Positions 27,085 through 36,660 are shown, numbered from the stretch's first letter. The stretch is 64,000 nt of DNA from Streptomyces sp. PKU-EA00015 (GCF_013387495.1 NZ_JABZEE010000006.1:1-64000), one strand, 5' to 3'. Notes: a model not told the origin generated them from the sequence alone. Made by a program: numbers and translations.

Positions 27085-29103
27085 ATGACCCCCCGCCTGA
27101 GCAGACGAGCCGTCCTCGCGGCATCCGCGGCCGCCGCCCTCACCCCGGTCCTCGTGCCGGGCACGGCCGCCGCCGCGAAGAAGAACGCGCTCGGCGCGCC
27201 GTACGCCTCCTACTGGTACCCCGACTCGCTGCCCTCCGGCAGCCCCGGGGAAGGCATCACCTGGCGCAGCCTGAAGTCCTGGCGGGCCGAGCAGGACACG
27301 GACCTGCCCTTCAACAAGTCCGCCGTCCCCCTCGCGCGCCGGTTCACCCCCACCCCGGTGAACGGCACCGCGCGCGCCGGCCAGGCCCGCGTCCAGTCCC
27401 TCGTCTCCTTCGCGCCCACGGCGTCCAACCCCTCCCAGGGCGCGCCCACCGCTGACTACTACGCCACCACGCACTGGGCGTACGTCGACGAACTGGTCTT
27501 CTGGGGCGGCTCGTCGGGCGAGGGCCTGATCCTCGCGCCCAACGCGCCCGTCGTGGACGCGGCCCACCGCCACGGAGTGCCGGTGCTGGGTAACGTGTTC
27601 CTGCCGCCCGTCGCCTACGGCGGTCAGCTCCGCTGGACCCGCGACCTGGTGCAGAAGGACGCCTTCGGCCGCTACCCGCTGGCCGCGCAGCTCGTCGCGG
27701 TGGCCGTGGCGTACGGCTTCGACGGGTGGTTCGTCAACGCCGAGACCGGCGGTGGCGACCGGGCGCTCGCCACCGACATGCGGGGCTTTCTCGCCGAGCT
27801 GAAGAGCCTCGGCACCGCGAAGGGCCTGCGCGTCACCTGGTACGACTCGATGACCGTGGACGGGTCGGTGGACTGGCAGGACGCCCTGAACGACCGCAAC
27901 CGGCCGTTCTTCGAGGCCGCCGACTCCATGTTCCTCAACTTCAACTGGACGCGCGCCGACCTCACCTCCTCCGGGCAGCTGGCGCAGCGGATGGGCCGCA
28001 GCCGGTACGCGCTGTGGGCGGGCGTCGACGTGGAGGCCAGTGGCTGGAACAAGACCGTCGACTGGGACGCCGTCCTCCCCGAGGCCACGGACGACGTCGT
28101 CTCGCTGAGCTTCTACCGGCCCGAGTGGACCCGCAACCATCTGCCGGCCGGCCGCACCCCGGCCCAGTTCCACGCCGCCGACGACCGCTTCTGGAGCGGA
28201 CGTTCGCTCGACCCGTCCCGGCCGGACACCTCCGACACCTGGCGCGCCCCGGCGCTCGCCGTCGCCGATCGCTCGACGGTCGGCGCGTGGCCGTTCGCGA
28301 CCGTGTTCAACACCGGGCACGGCCTGCGCTGGTACGAGGCGGGCAGGGCGGTCTCGGACACCGCGTGGAACCACCTCGGCCTCCAGGACCGCATGCCGTC
28401 GCGCCAGTGGGTCGTGCGCACCGAGGGGACCCGGCCCGCGGTCGGATTCGACTTCGCCGACGCCTGGCACGGCGGCAGCAGCCTCCGGGTCGACGGAGCC
28501 CTCGACGCACCGGCCACGCTCGACCTGTACGCGACGCGGCTGCCGCTCGCCGCGGACACCGTCGTGGAGCTCACGCACCGCGCCGAGGCGGGCGAGGTCG
28601 CCGTCGAACTGGCCGTCGCCACGGCGGAACCCGCCGGACCCGGCGAGCCCCACCCGTACACCTACCTCCCCGTGGGCACCGCCGGACCGGGCTGGACCAC
28701 ACGGACCGTACGGCTCACGGGCCTGACCGGGACCGTGCACGCCCTCGGCGTACGGCTCACCGGCAGCGGCGGCCGGGTGACCTGGCGGCTCGGCGCCCTC
28801 GCCGTACGCGCCGCCGGGACCGTACCCCGGCCCGCCGCCCCCACGGCCCTGCGCGTCACCGACGCGTCGGCCGCGGGCCTGCGCCTCACCTGGCAGCCCG
28901 CGCCCGGCGCCGTGCGCCACCACACCCTGCACCGCCTCCTGCCCGACGGGACGCGTCGCTTCCTCGGCGCCACCTGCCAGCGGGCCTTCTTCGTCCCCGG
29001 CCAGAAGCCCGAACAGGGCGAGCGGGCGGCCCGGTTCGAAGTCCGCGCGGTGGGGGAGCTGTACAGCGTGTCCACCGCCGCGACGACCGACCACCCCTGG
29101 TAA
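27085..29103 (+). CDS. secreted GH85 endo-beta-N-acetylglucosaminidase
   Basis: This 672-aa protein has a Tat-type signal peptide (LSRRAVLAASAAAAL, cleavage after the Ala-rich stretch near residue 32). GH85 features are the opening YASYWYPDSLPSG, the catalytic pair Asn218/Glu220 in DGWFVNAETGGG (oxazoline mechanism) and the later YDSM and FFEAADSMFLNFNW segments. C-terminal beta domains follow, with a fibronectin-III-like piece near residues 585-655. GH85 enzymes cut the chitobiose core of high-mannose N-glycans. Released Man-n-GlcNAc would be the cargo of the nearby importer. The ATG has ACGGAG upstream. Confidence 0.9.
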   Translation: MTPRLSRRAVLAASAAAALTPVLVPGTAAAAKKNALGAPYASYWYPDSLPSGSPGEGITWRSLKSWRAEQDTDLPFNKSAVPLARRFTPTPVNGTARAGQARVQSLVSFAPTASNPSQGAPTADYYATTHWAYVDELVFWGGSSGEGLILAPNAPVVDAAHRHGVPVLGNVFLPPVAYGGQLRWTRDLVQKDAFGRYPLAAQLVAVAVAYGFDGWFVNAETGGGDRALATDMRGFLAELKSLGTAKGLRVTWYDSMTVDGSVDWQDALNDRNRPFFEAADSMFLNFNWTRADLTSSGQLAQRMGRSRYALWAGVDVEASGWNKTVDWDAVLPEATDDVVSLSFYRPEWTRNHLPAGRTPAQFHAADDRFWSGRSLDPSRPDTSDTWRAPALAVADRSTVGAWPFATVFNTGHGLRWYEAGRAVSDTAWNHLGLQDRMPSRQWVVRTEGTRPAVGFDFADAWHGGSSLRVDGALDAPATLDLYATRLPLAADTVVELTHRAEAGEVAVELAVATAEPAGPGEPHPYTYLPVGTAGPGWTTRTVRLTGLTGTVHALGVRLTGSGGRVTWRLGALAVRAAGTVPRPAAPTALRVTDASAAGLRLTWQPAPGAVRHHTLHRLLPDGTRRFLGATCQRAFFVPGQKPEQGERAARFEVRAVGELYSVSTAATTDHPW

Positions 29104-29131
29104 ATCACCACCGACCCCCGGAGCACCCCTC

Positions 29132-32100
29132 ATGCATGACGACCGCACCCTCGTCGAGGCGCGCCTGAAGCGCGTCCTCGACGAACGCATCCGCCCCGCC
29201 GTCCACCCCGCGTCCGTGCCGCTCGACGTCGCGGTGTGGAACGCGCCGGGCGAGCCCGTCCCGGTCGCCGAAGGGCTCGCCGCGACGCCCGCGCCGATCG
29301 CCGTCGGCGACCGGTGGGGTGCTCCGTGGGGCACCAGCTGGTTCACCGTCACCGGGACCGTTCCGGCCGAGTGGGCCGGCCGTACGGTCGAGGCGATCCT
29401 CGACCTCGGCTTCGACGAGAACATGCCCGGATTCCAGTGCGAGGGGCTCGTCTACCGCCCCGACGGCACCCCGGTGAAGGGCCTCAACCCGCGCAACCAG
29501 TGGGTCCGCATCGGCGCACCGGTCACCGGCGGCGAAGAAGTCCTGCTGCACGTCGAGGCCGCGTCCAACCCCGTCATCCTGGACTACCACCCCTTCATTC
29601 CGACGCAGCTCGGCGACAAGGAGACCGCGGGCAGCGAACCGCAGTACCGGCTCGCGCGCATGGACCTCGCCGTCTTCGACGAGACCGTGTGGCAGCTCGT
29701 GCTCGACCTGGAGGTGCTCGGCGAGCTCATGCACGAGCTTCCGGCGGACGGCCCCCGCCGCCACGACATCCTGCGCGCCGTGGGCCGCGCGCTGGACCGC
29801 GTCGACCTCCAGGACGTGAACGGCAGCGCCGCCGCCGCCCGCGACGAGCTCGCCGGGGTGCTCGCCACCCCGGCCGAGCCCTCCGCGCACCGCATCAGCG
29901 CCGTGGGCCACGCCCACATCGACTCGGCGTGGCTGTGGCCGCTGCGCGAGACGGTCCGCAAGGTGGCCCGTACCACCTCCAACATGACGGCCCTGCTGGA
30001 GGACGAGCCGGACTTCGTCTTCGCCATGTCGCAGGCGCAGCAGTTCGCCTGGGTCAAGGAGCACCGGCCCGAGGTCTACGCCAAGGTCAAGAAGGCGGTC
30101 TCCGAGGGCCGGTTCGTACCGGCCGGCGGCATGTGGGTCGAGTCCGACACCAACATGCCCGGCTCCGAGGCCATGGCACGGCAGTTCGTGCACGGCAAGC
30201 GGTTCTTCCTCGACGAGTTCGGCATCGAGAACGACGAGGCCTGGCTGCCGGACACGTTCGGCTTCGCGGCCGGGCTGCCCCAGATCATCAAGGCCGCGGG
30301 CTCCAAGTGGCTGCTCACCCAGAAGATCTCGTGGTCGCAGACCAACACCTTTCCCCACCACACCTTCCTGTGGGAGGGCATCGACGGCACGCGCATCTTC
30401 ACGCACTTCCCGCCCGTCGACACCTACAACTGCTCGATGAAGGGCAGCGAGATCGCCCACGCGGCGAAGAACTTCAAGGACAAGGGCGCAGCGAGGCACT
30501 CGCTCGCGCCGACCGGCTGGGGCGACGGCGGCGGCGGCACCACCCGCGAGATGGTCGCCAAGGCGGCCCGGCTGCGCGACCTCGAAGGCTCGGCCACCGT
30601 GACGTGGGAGACCCCCACGGAGTTCTTCGCCAAGGCCGAGGCGGAGTATCCCGCTCCGCCTGTGTGGGTGGGCGAGCTCTACCTCGAGCTGCATCGCGCC
30701 ACCCTGACGAGCCAGGCGAGGACCAAACAGGGCAACCGGCGCAGCGAGCACCTGCTGCGCGAGGCCGAGCTGTGGTCGTCGACCGCCGCCGTGCGGACCG
30801 GATCCGCCTACCCGTACGAGCAGTTGGACCGCATCTGGAAGACCGTCCTCCTGCACCAGTTCCACGACATCCTGCCCGGCTCGTCCATCGCCTGGGTGCA
30901 CCGCGAGGCGGAGAAGACCTACGCGGCCGTCGCCGACGAGCTGAACGGCATCATCGACGAGGCCCAGCGGGCCCTCGCCGGAGACCCGGAGGCCGGCGGC
31001 GAACTCGTCTTCAACGCCGCCCCGCACGAGCGGCACGGTGTCGCGGCCGGCGGCGCCGCCGTGCCCGCCGAAGCGGGCGGCGCCCGGCTGGCCGAGCGCG
31101 ACGGCGGGGGTTTCGTCCTCGACAACGGCCTGCTGCGGGTGGAGGTCGACGCCGACGGCCTGATCGTGTCCGCGTACGACATCGCCGCCGAGCGCGAGAC
31201 GGTCGCGCCAGGCCGGGCGGCCAACCTGCTCCAGCTCCACCCCGACTTCCCGAACATGTGGGACGCCTGGGACGTCGACGCGTTCTACCGCAACACGGTC
31301 ACCGACCTGACCGACGCCGACGAGGTGTCCCCGGTCGACGCCGGCTCGTCCGCGGCCGTGCGCGTCGTCCGCAGCTTCGGCGCGTCCAAGGTCACGCAGG
31401 TGCTCACGCTCACCCCCGGGGTCAAGCGCCTCGACATCGACACCGAGGTCGACTGGCACGAGACGGAGAAGTTCCTCAAGGCCTCCTTCCCGCTCGACAT
31501 CCACGCCGAGCGGTACGCCTCCGAGACCCAATTCGGCCACTTCCACCGCGCCACCCACACCAACACCAGCTGGGAGGCCGCCAAGTTCGAGGCGTGCAAC
31601 CACCGCTTCGTCCACATGGAGGAGCCGGGCTGGGGCGTCGCGCTCGTCAACGACTCGACGTACGGCCACGACGTGACCCGCACCGTCCGCACGGCCGACT
31701 CCGGCACCACGACCACGCTGCGGGTGTCCCTGCTGCGCGCGCCCCGCTTCCCCGACCCGGAGACGGACCAGGGCGTGCACCGCTTCCGCCACGCCCTCGT
31801 GCCGGGCGCCTCGATCGGCGACGCCGTCCGCGAGGGCTACCGCGTCAACCTGCCCGAGCGGCGCGTCCCGGGTGACACCGCGGTCGCACCGCTGGTCACC
31901 GTCGACAACGACGCGGTCGTCGTCAGTGCCGTGAAGCTCGCCGACGACGGCAGCGGCGACGTCGTGGTGCGGGTCTACGAGTCGGCGGGTGGCCGCGCGA
32001 GGGCACGGGTCGTCCCGGGCTTCACGGCGAGTGGGGTCGCGACGACGGACCTGCTGGAGCGCCCGCTCGCCGACCCGCGGCGGCACGAACTCAGGGACAG

Positions 32101-32164
32101 CGCGGTGCGGTTGAACCTGCGCCCGTTCGAGCTCGTGACGCTGCGTCTGACGCGCGGCGCCTGA
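29132..32164 (+). CDS. GH38 alpha-mannosidase, cytoplasmic
   Basis: This 1010-aa protein has no signal peptide. Zinc-site residues His260, His262 and Asp264 lie in VGHAHIDSAWLWP. The likely nucleophile is Asp339 in MWVESDTNMPGSEA, followed by LPDTFGFAAGLPQI. A long C-terminal beta region starts near residue 630. GH38 enzymes remove alpha-linked mannose; this one would trim imported high-mannose fragments before the GH5 enzyme splits the core. It starts 28 bases after the GH85 stop, behind GGAG, so the pair is co-transcribed. A strong hairpin ends the unit. Confidence 0.93.
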   Translation: MHDDRTLVEARLKRVLDERIRPAVHPASVPLDVAVWNAPGEPVPVAEGLAATPAPIAVGDRWGAPWGTSWFTVTGTVPAEWAGRTVEAILDLGFDENMPGFQCEGLVYRPDGTPVKGLNPRNQWVRIGAPVTGGEEVLLHVEAASNPVILDYHPFIPTQLGDKETAGSEPQYRLARMDLAVFDETVWQLVLDLEVLGELMHELPADGPRRHDILRAVGRALDRVDLQDVNGSAAAARDELAGVLATPAEPSAHRISAVGHAHIDSAWLWPLRETVRKVARTTSNMTALLEDEPDFVFAMSQAQQFAWVKEHRPEVYAKVKKAVSEGRFVPAGGMWVESDTNMPGSEAMARQFVHGKRFFLDEFGIENDEAWLPDTFGFAAGLPQIIKAAGSKWLLTQKISWSQTNTFPHHTFLWEGIDGTRIFTHFPPVDTYNCSMKGSEIAHAAKNFKDKGAARHSLAPTGWGDGGGGTTREMVAKAARLRDLEGSATVTWETPTEFFAKAEAEYPAPPVWVGELYLELHRATLTSQARTKQGNRRSEHLLREAELWSSTAAVRTGSAYPYEQLDRIWKTVLLHQFHDILPGSSIAWVHREAEKTYAAVADELNGIIDEAQRALAGDPEAGGELVFNAAPHERHGVAAGGAAVPAEAGGARLAERDGGGFVLDNGLLRVEVDADGLIVSAYDIAAERETVAPGRAANLLQLHPDFPNMWDAWDVDAFYRNTVTDLTDADEVSPVDAGSSAAVRVVRSFGASKVTQVLTLTPGVKRLDIDTEVDWHETEKFLKASFPLDIHAERYASETQFGHFHRATHTNTSWEAAKFEACNHRFVHMEEPGWGVALVNDSTYGHDVTRTVRTADSGTTTTLRVSLLRAPRFPDPETDQGVHRFRHALVPGASIGDAVREGYRVNLPERRVPGDTAVAPLVTVDNDAVVVSAVKLADDGSGDVVVRVYESAGGRARARVVPGFTASGVATTDLLERPLADPRRHELRDSAVRLNLRPFELVTLRLTRGA

Positions 32165-32178
32165 CAGCCGCGCGCACG

Positions 32179-32221
32179 GCCCGCCGCCTCACGCTCCCTG
32201 GAGAGCCGTGAGGTGGCGGGC
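32179..32221. terminator. bidirectional terminator after GH38
   Basis: GCCCGCCGCCTCACG (32179-32193) and CGTGAGGTGGCGGGC (32207-32221) form a 15-bp stem with one G-U pair and a 13-nt loop. It lies between the GH38 gene and the convergent esterase gene ending at 32301. Confidence 0.75.
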
Positions 32222-32300
32222 CGGTGTGTCCGCCGACTGGAAGCTCGCCCCGAACAGAGGCCCCTGCGGTATCTCGGAGTGCCGGGGTGGAGGACCGTCC

Positions 32301-33761
32301 TCAGCCGCCCAGCGAACAGCGGCTGAGCAGATCGCGTCCGTCGCCCTCGCCCGCCCTCGGCAGTGGAACGGTTCGGCTCGGCGCGGGCGCCCTGCCGTTC
32401 CCGGTCCAGTCCTCGAGAGCGGTGAAGGCCGAGCGGTGACACGGTGTCAGGGGCCGCAGCCGGTCCGGGAAGGCGTCGTAGAGCGAGTCCACATGCGTGC
32501 CGCCCTCGATGCGGTAGTACCGCAGCAGCTTCGCGCGGCCCGCGTCGCGCACCATCCCCGCGTACACGTCGGAGTCCTTCCCGATGGGCAGGAGCACGTC
32601 GAGTGTGCCGTGCAGCGTGATCAGCGGCTTGCCGATCCGCCCCGTCAGCGCGATCCGTTCGACCGCGTCGGCCACCTCGCGGGGCCGGTCCCCGTACACG
32701 TAGTCCGCGTCGCACGCGGGGGTGCCGGGTGCGCAGAACGGGGTCCCGGCCTCCGTCGCGCCGTCGAAGCCCGGGTCGAGCTCCTCGCGGTATATGCGCT
32801 GTGTCAGGTCCCAGTAGTACTGGTGGTGGAAGGCCCACAGGAACTCGGAGCCCGCCGGATACCCGGCCGCCACCATCTCGCGGTGCGCCCGCTCGGACCC
32901 CTCACCGCCCGCCGCGTACACGGGATAGCTGCGCAGCGCCGAGGGCAGGAACGTGAGCAGGTTGGGGCCCTGTGCGCGCCACAGATTGCCCTCCCAGTCC
33001 ACGCCGCCGTCGTACAGCTCCGGATGGTTCTCCAGCTGCCAGCGCACCAGGTAGCCGCCGTTGGACATGCCGGTGGCCAGCGTGCGCGCCGGCGGCCGGT
33101 GGTAGCGCTGGGCGACGACCGCGCGGGCGGCCCGGGTGAGCTGGGTGACCCGCTCGTTCCACTCGGCGATCGCCTCGCCGGGCCGGTCGCCGTCGCGGTG
33201 GAACGCCGCGCCGGTGTTGCCCTTGTCCGTCGCGGCGAACGCGTAGCCGCGGGACAGCACCCAGTCCGATATCGCCCGGTCGTTCGCGTACTGCTCCCGC
33301 ACACCCGGCGAACCGGCCACGACCAGACCGCCGTTCCAGCGGTCGGGGAGCCGGACGACGAACTGCGCGTCGTGGTTCCAGCCGTGATTGGTGTTGCCCG
33401 CCGAGTCGTCGGGGAACCAGCCGTCGATCTGGATGCCCGGCACCCCGCTCGGCGTGGCCAGGCCCGCAGGAGTGAGTCCGGCCCAGTCCGCCTCGTCGGT
33501 GTGGCCTGAGGCGATCGTGCCGGCCGTCGTCAACTCGCCGACGCACGAGACCTCCTGGTGCCCGGCGCCCGGCACGCGCAGGGCGCCCATCCGGGCGCAG
33601 TGCCCGCCGCCGGCGTCCGGGGCGGCCGCGGCCGGGACGGCGACGGACCCCACGAGCAGGGCGGTCACGGCCGCCGCGCGGGCGGTCCACTGGGACAGCG
33701 CGTACGCGCGGCGGCGCGAGCGGACGGGTGCGGTGCGTGGCGGCGGCAGGGCGGACAGCAC
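32301..33761 (-). CDS. secreted alpha/beta hydrolase, possible 3-hydroxybutyrate oligomer hydrolase
   Basis: This 486-aa protein starts at GTG 33761, which follows AGGAGG at 8 bases; the open frame upstream belongs to the neighbour's shadow. It has a basic N-terminus, a hydrophobic signal core and an AAAAP cleavage region near residue 50. The nucleophile motif GMSNGG sits near residue 222, and GTLDVLLPIG and GGTHVDSLYD supply the probable acid and His. The fold resembles tannase/feruloyl esterase and 3-hydroxybutyrate-oligomer hydrolases. The PHB depolymerase gene 32 bases upstream on the same strand favours a role in finishing PHB breakdown outside the cell. The exact substrate is inferred. 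Confidence 0.72.
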   Translation of the reverse strand: MLSALPPPRTAPVRSRRRAYALSQWTARAAAVTALLVGSVAVPAAAAPDAGGGHCARMGALRVPGAGHQEVSCVGELTTAGTIASGHTDEADWAGLTPAGLATPSGVPGIQIDGWFPDDSAGNTNHGWNHDAQFVVRLPDRWNGGLVVAGSPGVREQYANDRAISDWVLSRGYAFAATDKGNTGAAFHRDGDRPGEAIAEWNERVTQLTRAARAVVAQRYHRPPARTLATGMSNGGYLVRWQLENHPELYDGGVDWEGNLWRAQGPNLLTFLPSALRSYPVYAAGGEGSERAHREMVAAGYPAGSEFLWAFHHQYYWDLTQRIYREELDPGFDGATEAGTPFCAPGTPACDADYVYGDRPREVADAVERIALTGRIGKPLITLHGTLDVLLPIGKDSDVYAGMVRDAGRAKLLRYYRIEGGTHVDSLYDAFPDRLRPLTPCHRSAFTALEDWTGNGRAPAPSRTVPLPRAGEGDGRDLLSRCSLGG

Positions 33762-33793
33762 GGACGGGCCTCCTGGGGGTCGGGGGAGCGGGG

Positions 33794-35263
33794 TCAGGGA
33801 CAGGAGCCGTCGGCGACGACGAAGTAGCCGGCCGGCGACTCCTTGAGCGTGTGGGTGACGAACGTGTTGTCGAGGCCCATGAACTGGCCGGATCCCCTGG
33901 CGTAGGCGTAGCCGCCGGCGGTGGTCGCCCGGCCCGCCTGGACGTGCGCGTAGTTGCTGCTCGTCCAGCAGGCCGCGGCCCGGCCGGTGGTCGACGCCGT
34001 GACCGCACCGGAGCGGACGCCCTCGGTGCCCTGCGCGTCCCGTGCGGCCACGCTGTAGGCGTACGAGGTGCCGGGGGCCAGGCCGGTGTCGGTGTGCGAG
34101 GTGCCGGCGGGGGCGGTGATCCGGACGCCGTCGCGGTACAGGGCGTACCCGGCCGCCCCGTCGACCGCGTCCCAGCGCAGGGACACCGAGCTGTCGTCCG
34201 CTCCCGTGACCGCGAGCCCGCCCGGTGCGGGCAGACCGCCGGGGTCCGGGTCGACGTCGCCCGCCAGGCCGAAGAACTCGCTGACCCAGAGGCTGGAGCA
34301 GATCGCGTCGATGAAGTGCGGCGTGCCGGTCGCCCCGCACTGCTCGGGGCCGCTGCCCGGATCCACCGGCGTGCCGTGCCCGATAGACGGCACCCGGTCC
34401 ACCTCGACGGCGACCTCACCGCCGGCCAGGTACTGCTCGCGCCGCGTCCCGTTCGGCCCGATGGGGCCGGTCCGGTCAGGGACCTGGCCGAGCCCGTGCA
34501 CGGCCGTCCACTGGTCCCTGAGCTCACCGGCGTTCATCGGGGCGACCGTGGCGTCGTCGTCCCCGTGCCAGATCGCCACCCGCGGCCACGGCCCGGTGTA
34601 CGACGGGTACGCGTCGCGCACCCGCTGCGCCCACGCCGAGGGCGTCCGGTCGGTGCCGGGGCTCATGCAGGTGAACGGCCCCGTGTCCCTCGTGCAGTCG
34701 TACGGGATGCCGGCGATCACGGCGCCCGCCTCGAACACGTCCGGGTAGGCGGCGAGGACGACCGCGGTCATCGCGCCGCCGGCCGACAGCCCGGTGACGA
34801 AGGTGCGGGACGGGTGGGCGCCGTAGGCGCTCTCGGCGTGCGCCACCATCTGCCGGACGGAGGCGGCCTCGCCCTGCCCGCGGCGGTTGTCCGCCGCCTG
34901 GAACCAGTTGAAGCAGTTGTTGGGATTGTTCGACGCCGTCGTCTGGGCGAGGACCAGCAGGAAGCCGTGGCGGTCGGCGAAGGCCGCGAGCCCCGAGTTG
35001 TCGGCGTAGACCTGGGCGCTCTGCGTACAGCCGTGCAGGGCGACGACGACCGCGGGCTCGGCCGGAAGGGACGCGGGCCGGTGGACGTACATGGCCAGAT
35101 CGCCCGGGTTGCTGCCGAAAGCGGTGACCCGTTCCAGGGGGACGGCCGCGTACGCGACGGGAACGGGGACGGCCGACAGGCACCCGAACAGCAGGGCGAG
35201 CACCGCGACCAGCCGTCCGGCGGACATCGGTCCCCGCGGCCGGGGGCTCATGCGCTGCGACAT
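33794..35263 (-). CDS. secreted PHB depolymerase-family esterase with fibronectin-III domain
   Basis: This 489-aa protein starts at ATG 35263 with GGGAGGT upstream. Its signal peptide is at residues 1-39. The catalytic domain (about 45-310) has an oxyanion motif ALHGCTQSAQ, the lipase box GLSAGGAM near 145, Asp in WHGDDDATV and His in IGHGTPVD: the PHB depolymerase/Esterase_PHB pattern. A fibronectin-III linker (about 335-425, PGGLAVTGADDSSVSLRWDAV) and a C-terminal substrate-binding-like domain with ACWTSSNYAHVQAGRA follow. This is the architecture of extracellular short-chain-length PHB depolymerases. It is the first gene of a two-gene operon. Confidence 0.88.
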   Translation of the reverse strand: MSQRMSPRPRGPMSAGRLVAVLALLFGCLSAVPVPVAYAAVPLERVTAFGSNPGDLAMYVHRPASLPAEPAVVVALHGCTQSAQVYADNSGLAAFADRHGFLLVLAQTTASNNPNNCFNWFQAADNRRGQGEAASVRQMVAHAESAYGAHPSRTFVTGLSAGGAMTAVVLAAYPDVFEAGAVIAGIPYDCTRDTGPFTCMSPGTDRTPSAWAQRVRDAYPSYTGPWPRVAIWHGDDDATVAPMNAGELRDQWTAVHGLGQVPDRTGPIGPNGTRREQYLAGGEVAVEVDRVPSIGHGTPVDPGSGPEQCGATGTPHFIDAICSSLWVSEFFGLAGDVDPDPGGLPAPGGLAVTGADDSSVSLRWDAVDGAAGYALYRDGVRITAPAGTSHTDTGLAPGTSYAYSVAARDAQGTEGVRSGAVTASTTGRAAACWTSSNYAHVQAGRATTAGGYAYARGSGQFMGLDNTFVTHTLKESPAGYFVVADGSCP

Positions 35264-35528
35264 CCGGACCTCCCACGGTCGGTGGATCCCGGTCACAGTA
35301 GGAACCGGCACACGCGACAGGAATGGTGAGGCGGCCCACAGCCGCGCTCCCAGTCAGCGGCTCACGGCCTCTTGCGGCGGAGGCAGTTGTGCGCTATGGG
35401 AGCCCATGACGGAGTCGTGCCCCCGCTGCCGAGGGGCGCGGGACGGCCCTCGGATACGCATCCCGCCACGGGCACGCGGTCGGCCCACCCGGGGCGCGCG
35501 GCGATCCGGCCCTCCTTAGCGTGGCAGC

Positions 35529-35735
35529 GTGAGTCAGCAAGCAACGACGAAGCCGGCCGGTGCGGTACGCGGTGCCCACGGCCGGCCCCACGCGCTCCTG
35601 GCCGTTCTCGCCGGCCTCGTGGTCATGGTCGTCACCGCCGCGCTCGGGTTGTGGGCGGCCGGTGCGGCCGACCTGCCCGACGGCGCCTTCGTCGACGTCC
35701 TGGCGGCCACCGTCGTCATGGCCGTCGGCGGCTCC
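35529..35735 (+). pseudogene. truncated streptophobe-family membrane protein (remnant)
   Basis: The GTG at 35529 opens a frame whose first 68 residues look like a real Streptomyces membrane protein: a hydrophilic start, one helix (LLAVLAGLVVMVVTAALGLW) and LPDGAFVDVLAATVVMAVGG. This matches the N-terminus of streptophobe-family proteins as I remember them. After that the frame becomes an Arg-rich, low-complexity sequence typical of the wrong frame. The normal family is several hundred residues with many helices. I read this as a 5' fragment left by a deletion or rearrangement near 35,735. Confidence 0.5.
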
Positions 35736-36137
35736 GCGTCAGGGCGCCGAGCGATTCGGCGCGTGCGCCCACGCGTGCGCTCGCGCCGTCGAAGACGAGG
35801 GGCAACTCCCGTGCCGGCAGCCCCCGATCGGCCGAACCGCGCCTCGGCCTCCGCCCTGAAGAACGCGGTCGGCGACTCCTGCACTCGCCGGGCGACGACG
35901 ACCACGCGGTTCTCGCAAGCGGTACCGCTGCGCTCCGCCCCCGGTCGGCGCAGTCGTCGGACCGAACGCCGCAGGCCCCGGGACGGGCTTGCGCCGAGCG
36001 GGCGCCCGCCGCGCGTGTTGCGGGGTGCGCCGGGTGCAGGCACCCTGATGGTGACCCAGAAGCGACAAGGGCTCACTCTTCGTACTCGGGGGTCCATCCT
36101 GCGAAATGAAGGGCCGTCGCGGTGAGGAGCCACGGTC
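35736..36137. other. gene-free stretch downstream of the streptophobe remnant
   Basis: No frame on either strand reads as a convincing protein here. The plus-strand frame continuing from 35529 stays open to 36125 but encodes an Arg/Pro/Ser-rich string without homology that I can see. The minus-strand frames are similar. The last bases (GGTGAGGAG near 36121) supply the ribosome site of the next gene. It is probably decayed sequence. Confidence 0.5.
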
Positions 36138-36641
36138 ATGAATGTTCCGGTTGCCTGCCACTACAGAATGGAAGTGGCGGCATCGTCAGAGCGCATTCCC
36201 CAGATCCGGCGCATTCTCGCGGCGCATCTGAGGTACTGGAGCCTTGAGCACCATGTGAATGCCGTCTGCAGCGCCGTCGACGAACTCGTCGACAACGTCG
36301 TGCAGCACGTCAGCGGCGACAAGACCTGTGTGGTCGAGCTGCGCTGGACCGGTCGCCGACTGGTCGCGTCCGTCTCCGACCGGGACCGGTGCCTGCCACC
36401 GGTGCGGAGCTCCTCCCCGTCGCGGGGAGGGCTCGCCAAGGTCGCCAAGCTCAGCGACAGCTGGGGCACGTGCGGCACCGAGGAGGGCAAGGTCATCTGG
36501 TTCAGCAGACGGGTCAAGGAGGCCGAGCGGATCCTGACCGGCCCCCGCGCCCCGAGGCGGCCCGTCGTCGAGTTCAGGCCGCTGGCCCTGCCTGGGCATC
36601 CGTCCGATGCGCCTGCCCTCGAGGTGGATGCCGTGCGGTGA
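36138..36641 (+). CDS. RsbW-like ATP-binding protein (anti-sigma factor/serine kinase)
   Basis: This 167-aa protein starts at ATG behind GTGAGGAG. It has the GHKL (HATPase_c) fold with the N-box DELVDNVVQH near residue 48 and a G-box-like SRGGLAKVAKLSDSWG near 94. This short single-domain form is very common in Streptomyces and usually acts as an anti-sigma factor or a kinase of anti-anti-sigma factors. The SpoIIE phosphatase at 9925 could belong to the same type of network, though it is not adjacent. A hairpin follows the gene. Confidence 0.85.
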   Translation: MNVPVACHYRMEVAASSERIPQIRRILAAHLRYWSLEHHVNAVCSAVDELVDNVVQHVSGDKTCVVELRWTGRRLVASVSDRDRCLPPVRSSSPSRGGLAKVAKLSDSWGTCGTEEGKVIWFSRRVKEAERILTGPRAPRRPVVEFRPLALPGHPSDAPALEVDAVR

Positions 36642-36660
36642 GAGGTCCGCGGTCCCTCAG

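Noticed and set aside
26641..32086. Two very long minus-strand open frames over GH85 and GH38
   Set aside because: They are antisense to genes with intact catalytic motifs and contain only Gly/Arg/Val-rich low-complexity sequence.
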